DNA of 40,659 nt from Rhizaria sp. SCN 62-66. Lineage: Eukaryota > Rhizaria, unplaced. The stretch spans positions 1-40,659 of the forward strand of contig MEDY01000283.1 of the NCBI GenBank assembly GCA_001724265.1. Direction: 5' to 3'. A program made the position numbers and the translations under genes. How positions within the stretch are numbered: the first letter of the stretch is position 1; the number at the start of each line of letters is the position of its first letter. The notes beneath the pieces were generated by a model. That model was not told the DNA's origin, did no database searches, and saw only the letters and a program-made list of their open reading frames with translations. Below, piece by piece: positions 30,835-40,659 of the stretch.

Positions 30835-33800
30835 TTATACTGAGCCGCCATATGCAGACGCAGTCTCGTCGCTGCCACCGGCGCTGCTGCCCGTCGTTTC
30901 GCTGCTGCCCGTGACCGAGGACGCCGCCGTCGACGACGCGTCTCCCTCGGCGCCCGGCGGTAATAGCGTCTCGAGCGGCTCGACTCCGAAGCACCGCGGT
31001 ACCTTGCCGGCCGCCATCTCGGCGAGCGTCGCGTCGCGCGTCACAGCGTGCATCGTCGCCACGAACCGGTGGCGGTACACGCTGGGTTTCACCGCGCTGA
31101 TGCCGCGCCCGTCAAGACACATGCCGTAGGTCTTGAGCAGCGACTCGCAGCGCTTCGACGCGTCGTACGCAGTCAGGATGTCGATGATACCGAAGAAGTA
31201 CGCCAACGGTAGCTCGTGGCCCGGAGACCCACCGACGGGGGCAGCGACGATTGCGCCTGCACTCGCACTCACTGCAGTCGTGACTGCCAGACCGGTGGCT
31301 ACGGCCGCGGTGCGCGATGACAGCGCGATCGGCGCTGCGTTGCTATTCGCGCTGGTGGCGCCGCTGCCCGAGAAGTTAAGCAGTGGCGGCAAGTATTTGC
31401 CCACGGTCCTCAGGCCGGTTTGTAAGCCTGTGGCGACACCACCAGCAAGTCCCCCCAGGCCACCGCTCGCGCCCTCGGATGCGGTTGCGGCGGCTGCAGC
31501 CTGCGCTGCGGCCTCGGCCTCCGCGGCGGCGAGCTCGGCGGCGGCCTGCGCGGCCTCTGCATCGGCGGCGGCCTCCGCGTCCTGCGTCGCGATAACAGCG
31601 GGGTAGCCGACGGCCTCTGCGGCCTCGGCCTCGGCCTCAACCTGCTTCTCGATCGACAGCGGCGACGGGCGGCCCGCTGCGACGATGACAGGAGCCTGAG
31701 CAACAACTGCAGTCGCAGCGTTTCTGCCAGCCGCAGCCTGTTGCTGCTGCTGTTGCTGCTGCTGTTGCGCGGCGGGCTTGGGCCGCTCGCCGCCCCAGTG
31801 CAGGCCGAGCAGGAGCGAGTAGTCCATGACGCCCAGCTCGCACAGGAACGCCGAGTCGCTCGATACAGCGTCGAGGAAGAGCCGCCGCGTGTGGGGCTCC
31901 ATCACGACCGTGTGCGCAAGGTTGTTGTCCTTGCCCAGCCCGACGCGGTCCGGCGCGGGCACCGCGGCCGGCGCGAGTCCTCCCAGAGCAGGCACGAACT
32001 GACCGGGCGCGCGACCGCGGGTGCTCGTGGGAGAAACGGCACGGGCGCCGGCCGCAGTGATTGTGAGCGCAGTGACTGCGGCAGGGGAGACTGCAGCGGT
32101 GTCGTCCTGGGCGGAGAGAAGCGACAGCGATAGTCCTGCTGCCTTGTCCTTATCGATGGGGTTCGTTGCCGCAGCGGTGTTGGCGCGAGAGCGCGCAGCG
32201 TTCATGCGCACGTGCGCGCCGCCCGTCTCACCAGCCGCAGCACCCGCGCTGCCTGCGTTAGCAGCCGCAGTGCCAGTAGCGGCGGCGGCGTGCTCTTCGG
32301 CCTCCGCATCGGTGGTGTCGATCCCGCTCGAAGACGAAGATGAAGCCGCAGCAGCGGACGCAGCTGTGGATTTGCTATCGCGGCCGCGGCTCTGCTCGGT
32401 GTCCGCAACAGCAGACGCAGTCGGAGCAGCAGCAGCGCGTGCGGCAGCGGCCGCGCGCGCGCGTTCACGAGCATTCATGGGCCCTGCATTCGTGCCCGCC
32501 GCCGCCTCATTGATGCTGACGTTTGCCGCTGCATTGCTCGCAGTGTTCGAATTCATTGCAATGCCACCGTTCTGATCCGTGAAACGGGCGTACCCACCAC
32601 TACGTCCGCGCGCATGTGCTTGCGCATGCAGACTCGCATTGCTGCCACCGTAGCCGCCGAACCCGCCCGGAGCTGCGCCAGCGCGCCGGCCCTTGCCCTT
32701 CTTGCCCTGCGGCCCCGCATCAATGCCGGAGGGCCCGTCCGCAGACCGCGCGACCCAGGAGCCCTTGATGTCGTACCGTTCCTGCACCAGCAGCATGCTC
32801 GCGTCGGCGTCCGCGCCGGCGCCCAGCAGCGCGGCACCCAGCGCAGCGGCCTCGGCCTCGGACGCCGCGCCAACGCCCACGAGCGCACCGGGCGCGCTCG
32901 ACAGCGCGGCTACGGCGGAGACAAGCGCCTCTGCGGACACCGGCCGCGGCACAGTGCCCAAGACTGAGCTCTCGCCCGCTGGCGCGATAGCTGTTGCACT
33001 CGTGGCAGCGGCAGCGGCGGCGTTGGCGCGCGCGGTCGCGGTGGCAACGGTGGCGGCGGACAGCGCGGCGGCAAGCGCGTTGGGTGGCCGGCTGAGCCCG
33101 ACAGGCAGCGGGAGCGATGCAAAAGCTGCATCAGCGCGCGCGGCCGCGGCGGCGTCGCCCGACTTGGCTGCGGCGACAGCGGCGGTGCGCGCGGCGACCC
33201 AGCGGCGCGCGGCCGAGGTGACCGTGGCCCAGTAGCCGGCGCACACGCGCAGCCGCTGCGCGCCCGAGAGCGCGAGGCAGTTGGACATGACGAGGAAGTG
33301 AATGTCGACGCCGTAGAGGCGGATGCGGTGGAAGCCGTAGATGCGCGTGAGCAGCGTAACGCGGCGCGTGAGCAAGTGGTGCGTGTACGCCGGCAGCATC
33401 ATGAACAGCGTCGACGCTTCGCTGTGGTTCACGGACTTGACGATCATCTTCTGGTCTTCAGAGAAGTAGAAGAATGACCCGGAGCGGCCTTCGGTGAACT
33501 TCTCCATCATCGTCAGCGTCTTGCCCTGGATTGACGCGACGTACTCTTCGTCGCTCACGCCGCCCAGCGCGCGCAGCACGCGGAACACCTGCGGCGCGAA
33601 GTCAACGAACGGCGCAGACGTCGCGCTCTGCTCAGTCGCGGGCTGCGGCTGCGGCGCTGCCGTCGCGGACGCACCCAGATCACTGCTCTCGCTGTCGGTG
33701 AGGGGTGACGCGGCGTGCGAGCGCTTGTTCCTGCCGCCGCCACTGCGCGCGGGCTTGGCGCCCACGACGGCGGCCATGCGCTCGGCGCCGCGGAGCTGTC

Positions 33801-36800
33801 CCTCGCTCTGCGCGGCGACGTGGCCCACGCTCGAGGGCTCCACGCGGCCGCGCGCGACGGCGACGCGGCGCAGCACGAGTTCGCTTAGCGCGCTGCCGGA
33901 GCTCACCTCGGCCGGGTTCAGCGAGTCGGGGAAGTGGGCCGGCGTGAGCCCAGAGCGCTGGTATATGGTCATCAGTAGCCGCGTCATCGGAGTGACGCCG
34001 CCACGGCGAGAGAAGCGCGAGGCAGCGCGCGCGGAGAGCGTGCCACGCGAGGCCGTCGCCCACGACGCGCCCGCAGCCGAGGACGCAGCGGCGGCGCCGC
34101 GGGCACTGGCATTGGCGGGGGTCGACGCCGCGCTGTGGGCGCTGTAGCCGGAGCTGCTTGTAGCCGAGGGCGCAGAGGAGCCCGAGCTTACCGAGAGCGC
34201 CGTGGCCGCCGCGTTGGCGGGGGCGCGCAAGGACTGGCGCATGCCGATCGCGGGCGCGGGCGCGGAGCCTGCGACGGAGCCCGAGGCGGAGATGGGCGCG
34301 CTGGGGGCGACGCGGATGCGGATGCGGCCCACGGCGGCATCAGAAACCATGCGCGACGAAGACACCATGGACCGGGCGCCGATGCTGGAGACGACCGTGG
34401 ACGCTGACGACGCTGACGACGACGACGCCGATGATGACGACATTGACGATTGAGCAGGACCAGAGATCACAGTGCCAGTCACTGACGACGAAGAAGATGA
34501 CCCATTGGCGTTTGTAGCAGCTGCGGAAGCGTGTGAAGGCAAGCGCAACACCGGCACACCCTTGACACTGCCACCGACCGCCTTGTTGTTTCTGTTGCCG
34601 AAGTTGTGAGAGCCAAGGACGGGCGCGGGGCGCACCTGCGGCGACGCCGCGCGCGACGCGTTGCGCGACGCGTTGAGCGAGTGGGCCGCGGAGGCATCGC
34701 TGTCATAGGACCGGCCCATGACCGCCGCGTCGGGCAGGCGCACCGACGGCAGCAGCACCAGTGACGGCTGCATGCCGTACACCGGGGCGCCCATCGCGAC
34801 CGGCGCCGTGCCGTACGCGTCGGCGCCGTCGCTGTTGTACTGCGTCATGTCCATGCCGACGGGGTTGTTCGGGTCGGGGTAGAAGCTGCTGCCGGCGCCG
34901 CTGTGGTAGTCTGCAGCGGAGGCGCCGACGCCGAGGCCGAGGCCGAAGCTGAGTCCCGGGAGCCGCTGCGGGGGCGCAGACAGGTCCACAGTGATGCTGT
35001 GGGGATCTGTCAGCTGCGACTGAGAGTACGAGTTCGACGGCTGCAGAGGCACGTGCGACGCCGTGTCCGCGGTGCTGTCGTTCCTGTCGGCGCCGGCGTT
35101 GCGGTCAGGGAAGCGTGGCCCCAGGTTGAGGCCGAGCTCGGAGCCGAGGTTGCCGCCCACACGGCCCTTGCTCGCAGTGCTACTCGGAGCATCAGTAGCG
35201 TTTGACGACGCCTGAGCCGCTGCAGACGCGGGCGCGATGGATGACGAGAACACGTCCGTGCCGTCAGCGTTGACCATGATGTGCGTCGGAATCGCTACAA
35301 CATCGCCGGAGTCCGCCACGTCCTCCGAGTCCTCCGCCCCGCCCACGGCGCCCGCCCCCGCAGTGCCGGTGCCCTTGAGCCTGTTGACCGCGGCCGTATC
35401 GACCACGGCCGTCGCGAGCGCAACCATGGCTCCCGCGGCGGTGACGATAGCGACGCACTGGCCCGGCACGACCTTGCTCGAGCAGCGCAGCACGTCGCCC
35501 GCGCGCACGCGTCGCGCGCCGCGGCACACGGGGCGCACGGCGGCGTCGTGCAGCACGAGCCGCGCGGTCGGCAGCGCGCCGTCGGGGCCGTACCCCGGCG
35601 CGAGCCCGGACCCCGGCGAGAGGTCCACGCCCGGCAGCGGCAGCGCGTGCGCGCCGCCGACCGCGGTCGCTGCGTTGGCACTACTGCTACTGCTGCTCCT
35701 GTTGTTACTGCCAATTGCAGTGCGCGTGGTGACGATCGAGGGGAGCGTGCAGAAGGCGGACTCCGCCGCGCTCTCTGCGGTCGCATACCCAGCGATACTC
35801 GAGCTCGAGCTCGAGCTAGAACTCGAATTAGAGCTCGAACTCGATGTGAGCGTTTCGCGCGACGCGGAGCCGTAAAGACCAGGAACATCCCGATTCTGTG
35901 GCATACCATAGACAGGTCCATATGCGACGGCGCCCGCAGCCTTCGCATCCTCGTCCACAGAAGCAGCAGCGGCCTCAGCCTCAGCGGCGGCGTCGGCGTC
36001 GGCGTCCTCCTGTGTGTATACGAAATCGCGCGGCGGTAGAATACTCACGGTCATGATATCGCTCATCGCGCTCTCAACGCTGCTGGCCGCGCTGTCGAGG
36101 TTGCTGGTGCTGCTGCTGTTGATGTTGTTGACGTGGTTCTCTGCGGAGCCGCCAAGGCCGCTCTCGACGTCACCGTCTGCGTTGTCGTCCTGATCTTCGT
36201 GGCTGCCGCTCTCAGCGGCAGTGTCCACGTCGGCAAGCGTGGTCGCCGCGAGGTCGCTCGACGCCGAGAACGAGGCCGACTCCTCGCCACTCGCGATAGA
36301 GACGACGACGGTGCCGTTCGCCCTCCCAACAGGCTTCGCCTTGCGTCCGCGACGCGTCCGCAGTTGCTCCGGCTGCTGCTGCGGCGGCGGCGCAGCACTG
36401 CCAAACGTGACGTTGTCCCCGTTGCGACGGTTGTCCTCCTCGTTGTCGCTTGCGTAGTCGTCGCAGTCCAGGTCCTCCGGCGACTCCAGCAGCTGCCCCA
36501 GCCGGCCGGGCCCGCTGGCTGCATCTGCTGGGACAGCAGTGGCTGGCCCAGCACTTCGGCGCACGCCGAGCTCCGCGTCAACGGCGCGGCGCCCCACGCG
36601 CGCGCTCGTGGCCGCGGCGGCCTCCGCGGCAGCCGCAGAGGCGGAGACCCAATCGGCGATGACAACGACGCCGCCCATGACGACGCCACTCTCCACGCCA
36701 CCGGCGTTCGTGCTGTTTTCATCGTCGCCCTTGGCATCTTTGGCGCTCTTCTTGCCGTTGCTGTTGCCCCCCTTGCTCACGGTCAGCGCAGAGGAGAAAC

Positions 36801-38069
36801 TGGCGGCGGCGGCAGTGGCAGCGGCGGCCGCGTCGGCGTAGGCGACGGCCGCGAGTGCGATCTGCTTGCGGCGGAGCCTGCGGGCCCTGGCGCGCGCGCG
36901 CTGGCGTTCCCGCATGGCCTTGAACATCACAGGCAGTGACTGCGCCGTCGCGGCGTGCACAACCGAGGCTGCGATGCCCGTCGTCGCGTACAGCAGGATC
37001 TCCTTGCGCAGCGCGCGGTTCAGGTCCGTTACTGGCGCCGGCGCGCCGCGCCAGACGTGCTGCCAGACCTCCTCGTTGTAGACCCAGATCGCGGTGTCAA
37101 GCACGCCCTGGAGCGCGACACAGAGCGCAAAGGCCGCGGCAACGCCCCGGCGCGTGGCGAGGTCGCTGGCAGGGTCCGCGTTGGCCGTGTTGATAGCGAC
37201 TGCGTAGAGCACGGCCAGGGGGACCCAGTAGACGGTGAAGGCGGCCGTGTAGCGCGCACCGTTGAGCAACGAGCGGCGCCGCACGGCGAACGACTCGCGC
37301 AGCCCAACGCGAAAGCGGTACGCGGCGAAGGCCGAGATGGAGATGTTTGCGATGTAGAAGACGATCGAGGGCACAAAGAGGATGAGCCAGGGCGTGGGTG
37401 AGCGGTCGGCGTGCGGCAGCAGCCAGCACATCTGCAACGAAGGCCGCCAGCCCACGTCGCCCGACAGCGCGAGGTACGTCGCCGAGGCGAGCGAGGCGAG
37501 CAGCGTGAGCGCGGCGTAGCGCAGCATGCCGGAGCCGGGCGCGCGGAAGGGGTTCGTGATGGACTGGAAGAGGTCGAGTGCCATGACGAGGTACCAGCAT
37601 TGCGAGCCGAAGAGCGAGAGCTGCGTGAAGAAGGAGAACACGGTGCAGTCCGCAGGCGCCGTGTCCGGGTGCGTGAGGTGCAGCGCGAAGAGGTTCACGG
37701 CGAAGACAATCGCGAAGACGCCGCGCCAGACGATGATCGGGGATGGGTGACGGCGCAGGGCGGGATAGGCGAAGTAGAGAACTATCACCGCGAGCGCCGC
37801 CACGAAGCTGACACCGGCACCGCTATAAAAGTGTCACACAATTACAACAGTTAGATTAGCGTCTGTTAAAGGCAGTGACAAAAGACAACATATATATGAC
37901 GAAGTGTAGAATGGAAGGAATGATGTGGAAGGGACTTCTCCAGAGCGACGTCGATAGGTCGAGAGGGCACGTACGCGAGGTAAAAGGGCGTTAGCAGTGT
38001 GTCACGACCGAGGCCGATGCCGGCACCAACAAACGGGTCCGTTTGCAAGGACCAGAGGGATGTCGCCAT
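30835..38069 (-). CDS. 7TM receptor fused to phosphatidylinositol phosphate kinase (GPCR-PIPK)
   Basis: Exon 1 (38069-37975) and exon 2 (37822-30835) are joined by a 152-nt intron that completes the first membrane helix; 2,360 residues ending TAA. Seven hydrophobic helices lie at about 28-51, 60-80, 97-120, 131-152, 176-202, 225-242 and 258-280, followed by a basic Arg/Lys stretch. About 1,100 residues of Ala/Ser/Asn-rich sequence follow. The PIPK domain starts near 1440: glycine loop EGRSGSFFYFS, IVKSV (K1494), DIKGSW (D1716), MDYSLLLGLH (D2032), FGIIDIL (D2246), then an activation-loop region rich in Lys/Arg ending PSVYRHRF. Two low-complexity inserts split the kinase, one before DIKGSW and one between MDYSLL and IID. 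The activation loop should set the substrate class (PI4P or PI5P), but I cannot decide which. The fusion is known from Dictyostelium RpkA and oomycetes and couples receptor and phosphoinositide signalling at membranes; the ligand is unknown. Confidence 0.93.
37823..37974 (-). other. Intron of the GPCR-PIPK gene
   Basis: It has a GTACGT donor and an ACACTTTTATAG acceptor. Joining completes an Ala codon (GC+C) in the first membrane helix, giving FYLAGAGVSFVAALAV. Confidence 0.85.
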
Positions 38070-38582
38070 CGGGAAAGAGTACTCGCGGGGGCGAGACCGG
38101 GAGCGGGGCTCGGGAGGCGCCTCTTGGGCGGACGAAGCGAAAGTTTGGAAAGTTTAAAACGCGTTGGAAGGAAGGAAGAGGCTACATACAACATAAAGAA
38201 TTTGAAAACCAGTGAGTTAGAAAATTGTACAATATATATATAGTGACTACACATAGAACGACGATCATCTGCGCGAGATATCTGCATGCAAACTCCACGC
38301 ATCGAAGCCGTCATTCTTGTCTCGCACTTCGCCGAGGACCTCCTACCACACCCCTCCACATCAACGTTCATGCAGCTACACGGACACGTATTCAACAATC
38401 TAGATGTATTTGGACAAAGTTAGTCAATACAGAGCAGCTTGTTTCAGCAAATATATACAACACATTTACAAACCATTTTATATATCATCCCTAGAACCAC
38501 ATGTTTGCGCGCGCGCTTGTCAACGTCACGACAGCGCACACCGCTTGACATCGCGCACAAGCGCGTCGAGCGGCTGCCCCGC
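38070..38582. promoter_or_regulatory. Upstream region of the GPCR-PIPK gene and 3' flank of the aquaporin gene
   Basis: 513 bp, AT-rich with an ATATATATATAG run near 38230-38243 that could serve as a TATA-like element for the minus-strand gene. Its last part should be aquaporin 3' UTR. Exact sites are not assignable. Confidence 0.4.
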
Positions 38583-39746
38583 TCAGAGGTCGTCCATCTG
38601 CGCGTGGTCCATCACGGCGCCCATCTGCACGCCGCCGCCCGCCGCGGCCGCCGCGGCCGCCGCGGAGCGCCGCGCGCCGCGCGCGTGCTTGCCCTCGTTG
38701 TTGATTGCCCCACCCGCGGCGCCCGCGCCCGCGCCCGCGGCGCCGCGGCCGGCGTCGCTGAAGACGGCGCGGATGTGGTCGAGCTGCCAGTCGCAGAGGC
38801 GGCCGACGACGATGGCGCACAGCGCGGCCAGGTAGGGGCCCGCGAGCGGCACCCACCCCCACTTGTTGAGCGTGATTGCGAAGGCTAGCGACAGCGCCGG
38901 GTTGGCGAAGTCGTAGGTGACGGGCGCGAGCACGCCCGCGGTGGCCGTGGCGGCGGCGAGCGCGAGCAGGCAGTTGGTCTCGTGTTGAGACTGCGGGCGC
39001 TGCTCGCGGTGCGGCGCCGCGGCGGCCGCGGCAGCCGAGGCCTGCAGTGTGAAGTAGTGGTCCGTCTGGCGGATGTTGAGCCGCGTGCGGTCAAAGAAGG
39101 TGAAGATAACGACGACGAAAAAGAGGAGGCCGACGAGGATGGACGCGGCGACCTGGCCGTTGGTCGACGACAGGAAGACGATGGGCGCGAGCGCGTCGCC
39201 GTCGGGCCAGCACAGCGGCGCTACCACCACCGACAGCGCCGCGCCGGCGATCTGAGCGGCGACAAAGATGGCCGAGTCGAGCAGCTTCATGCGGCCCATG
39301 CCGAAGAGCACCAAAGACACGGCCGGGTTGAGCTGCCGCACGTTGGGCTTTCCGCCCACGCCGTCGTACGACAGCGCGTAGAGCGCGGCGCCGTACACGC
39401 AGCCGAAGATGAGCGCGATGAAGAGCACGCGGACGGGGTCGACCGTGTTGGGCTCGAGCGTCTGCGCAACCTTGGTGGCGTAAAGCGTGAAGAAGGCGAG
39501 GATGAACGTGCCGATGCACTCTGCGAAGGCGGCGCGGAGGGTGCGCTTGACCATGGTCCACAACGACGCCGCGCGGGGCCGCTCGCGGCGCTCCTGCAGC
39601 CGCGTAAGGTGCGCGCGTGCGGCGGCGTCGTGGCGGCGCGAGGAGGGTCCGCCGAGGTCGTTGTCGTCGAGGTGGGAGTCGTCGTGGTCGTCGTGCAGGT
39701 CGCCGTGCCGTAGCACAGGCTCGGTCTCGCTGTACAGCTGGGACAT
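38583..39746 (-). CDS. Aquaporin-like (MIP family) channel
   Basis: 387 residues from the ATG at 39746 (MSQLYSETEP), ending TGA. A charged Asp/His-rich N-terminal tail of about 65 residues precedes AFAECIGTFILAFFTLYA, the MIP helix-1 signature. The first NPA box is LNPAVSLVLF (N140) and the second is ANPALSLAFAI (N282). Six helices and two half-helices can be placed. Loop D carries an Ala-rich and Gln/His insertion (about 235-258), and the C-terminal tail is Ala/Gly-rich. The residue after the second NPA, normally the selectivity-filter Arg, is Leu285, so the pore may be wider or pass other small solutes. The protein should sit in the plasma or an internal membrane. The family assignment is firm, the substrate unknown. 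Confidence 0.92.
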   Translation of the reverse strand: MSQLYSETEPVLRHGDLHDDHDDSHLDDNDLGGPSSRRHDAAARAHLTRLQERRERPRAASLWTMVKRTLRAAFAECIGTFILAFFTLYATKVAQTLEPNTVDPVRVLFIALIFGCVYGAALYALSYDGVGGKPNVRQLNPAVSLVLFGMGRMKLLDSAIFVAAQIAGAALSVVVAPLCWPDGDALAPIVFLSSTNGQVAASILVGLLFFVVVIFTFFDRTRLNIRQTDHYFTLQASAAAAAAAPHREQRPQSQHETNCLLALAAATATAGVLAPVTYDFANPALSLAFAITLNKWGWVPLAGPYLAALCAIVVGRLCDWQLDHIRAVFSDAGRGAAGAGAGAAGGAINNEGKHARGARRSAAAAAAAAGGGVQMGAVMDHAQMDDL

Positions 39747-40535
39747 CGCGGGCGGCGGCACAGGGAGGGAAAGGCACGCGTCGATAAAGACTAGAAGGGA
39801 CGGAACAGGCGCGGAGCGTGCAAAAACGGCGCGCGGGTGTTACGGGAGCGAGAACGCGTGCGAGATAGACGGGGAGCGTTACGGGGCGGAAACTAGGAGT
39901 TTAGTGACCGGGTCTAAAACAAGGCAATGGACGTGAAGGATAGGTGGTTTAGCAGAGTGGGCAACATCCAAGGATAAAAAGGAAGTCATTAGACCATGAA
40001 ACATTGCGTTTTGTTTAAACGCGCATTGCTGTAGAGTGGTGACGCTCGGCGCAGAGGAGCAGCGAGTTGTCGGCATCGCAACCTCAAAGGAGGAAACTTC
40101 CTCTTGTCCGTTGGACAGGACAAAGAGCACTTGAACACAATGCAAGATATTAATTAGATACAACATCACAGTGGAACACTAAATATTCGGCCATGCGACT
40201 ACATGCGGTTGTTTATGCCTGTTTCTTTGTCTTGAACGATCTTGCCAAGATAGCTCAGTGTCTGTGGCTGGTTGCTGCGCTGGCCACACGTCATGTCACA
40301 TTTGCGTACTAGAGCGCAGGTACAAAGATATCGCGGCATGCAACGAATTGAAAGAAAACGGATAGATAGAGTACATTTCAAAGAATGGTATCAAGAAGGT
40401 TTGAAGTGTGAATAAAGTTAGCTTGTCTGGTGTATTTCTCCCTTCTTAACGCAGAATTGAATCAAGATGGGAAAGGGGTTACTACTGACTACGCATCTAG
40501 GTGCAGGTTACCGTTTCAAAGAAAAGGCGTTGCAC
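39747..40535. promoter_or_regulatory. Region between RACK1 3' end and aquaporin start
   Basis: 789 bp without a supported gene. The part near 39747 should be the aquaporin promoter and leader; the part near 40535 should be the RACK1 3' UTR. No repeats or RNA genes seen. Confidence 0.5.
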
Positions 40536-40659
40536 TTAGAGGGACTCGACCTCGTAGACACGGATGGTGTTGTCGGTGTAGCCGGCGTAGAGGGTGTTGC
40601 CGTCCTGGGACCAGGCGACGGAGACGCACTGGATGGGGACGGACATCTTGCCGGTGGGC
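40536..40659 (-). CDS. RACK1: C-terminal WD40 repeat of RACK1 (partial)
   Basis: The last 40 codons enter from the right edge: [20 protein letters not shown], then [16 protein letters not shown] and a TAA stop (40538-40536). This is the closing blade of a WD40 propeller and matches the RACK1 C-terminal pattern (C-x-SLAWS-DG-TLF-GYTDN-IRV). RACK1 binds the 40S ribosomal subunit and scaffolds kinases. Codons end almost only in C or G, consistent with very high expression. Another WD40 protein is possible because only one repeat is visible. Confidence 0.8.
   Translation of the reverse strand, partial: PTGKMSVPIQCVSVAWSQDGNTLYAGYTDNTIRVYEVESL

Noticed and set aside
1-40659. CRISPR array, operon or prophage content
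   Set aside because: There are no spaced identical repeats or phage genes. Introns, tail anchors and organellar presequences mark the DNA as eukaryotic.

Overview
The window is nuclear DNA from a microbial eukaryote. Genes carry GT-AG introns (best supported: 97, 133, 152 and 358 nt, often with a GTACGT donor). Proteins are swollen by Ala, Ser, Asn, Asp and Gln runs, and intergenic DNA is AT-rich. A 7TM receptor fused to a phosphatidylinositol phosphate kinase, a family known from Dictyostelium and oomycetes, points to an oomycete-like stramenopile, an amoebozoan or another free-living protist; I cannot place it further. An organellar-type TilS implies a mitochondrion or plastid with its own translation.

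Layout: 1-140 is the 3' end of an unidentified gene (+). 1259-6001 (+) encodes an intein-like Hint domain with a LAGLIDADG homing-endonuclease core behind a long helical N-terminal region. A tRNA-Leu(UAG)-like gene follows (6084-6170), then 1.8 kb of AT-rich DNA with nested inverted repeats (6554-7099, 7310-7448). Next come a small unidentified gene (-, 7939-8896), a second inverted-repeat segment sharing its terminal motif with the first (9503-9879), and a membrane-anchored endonuclease/exonuclease/phosphatase protein (-, 9981-12645). An unidentified protein with Cys clusters follows (+, 13641-17934), convergent with a giant TilS (-, 18353-22366). A divergent promoter separates TilS from a giant MCM9-like helicase (+, 22735-30429). 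The GPCR-PIP kinase (-, 30835-38069), an aquaporin-like channel (-, 38583-39746) and the 3' end of RACK1 (-, 40536-40659) complete the window.

The genes are independent eukaryotic units, not an operon. The receptor-kinase and the aquaporin are both membrane proteins on the same strand, but nothing shows that they work together.

The most unusual signal is that in-frame TAG codons interrupt reading frames that are coding-like on both sides, at 4025, 13773, 14503, 17533 and 21181 (minus). All nine well-supported gene ends use TAA or TGA. Three of the TAGs can be removed by introns of 3n length, but two have no convincing intron. Either UAG is sometimes a sense codon here, or the window holds several in-frame introns plus one or two broken genes.
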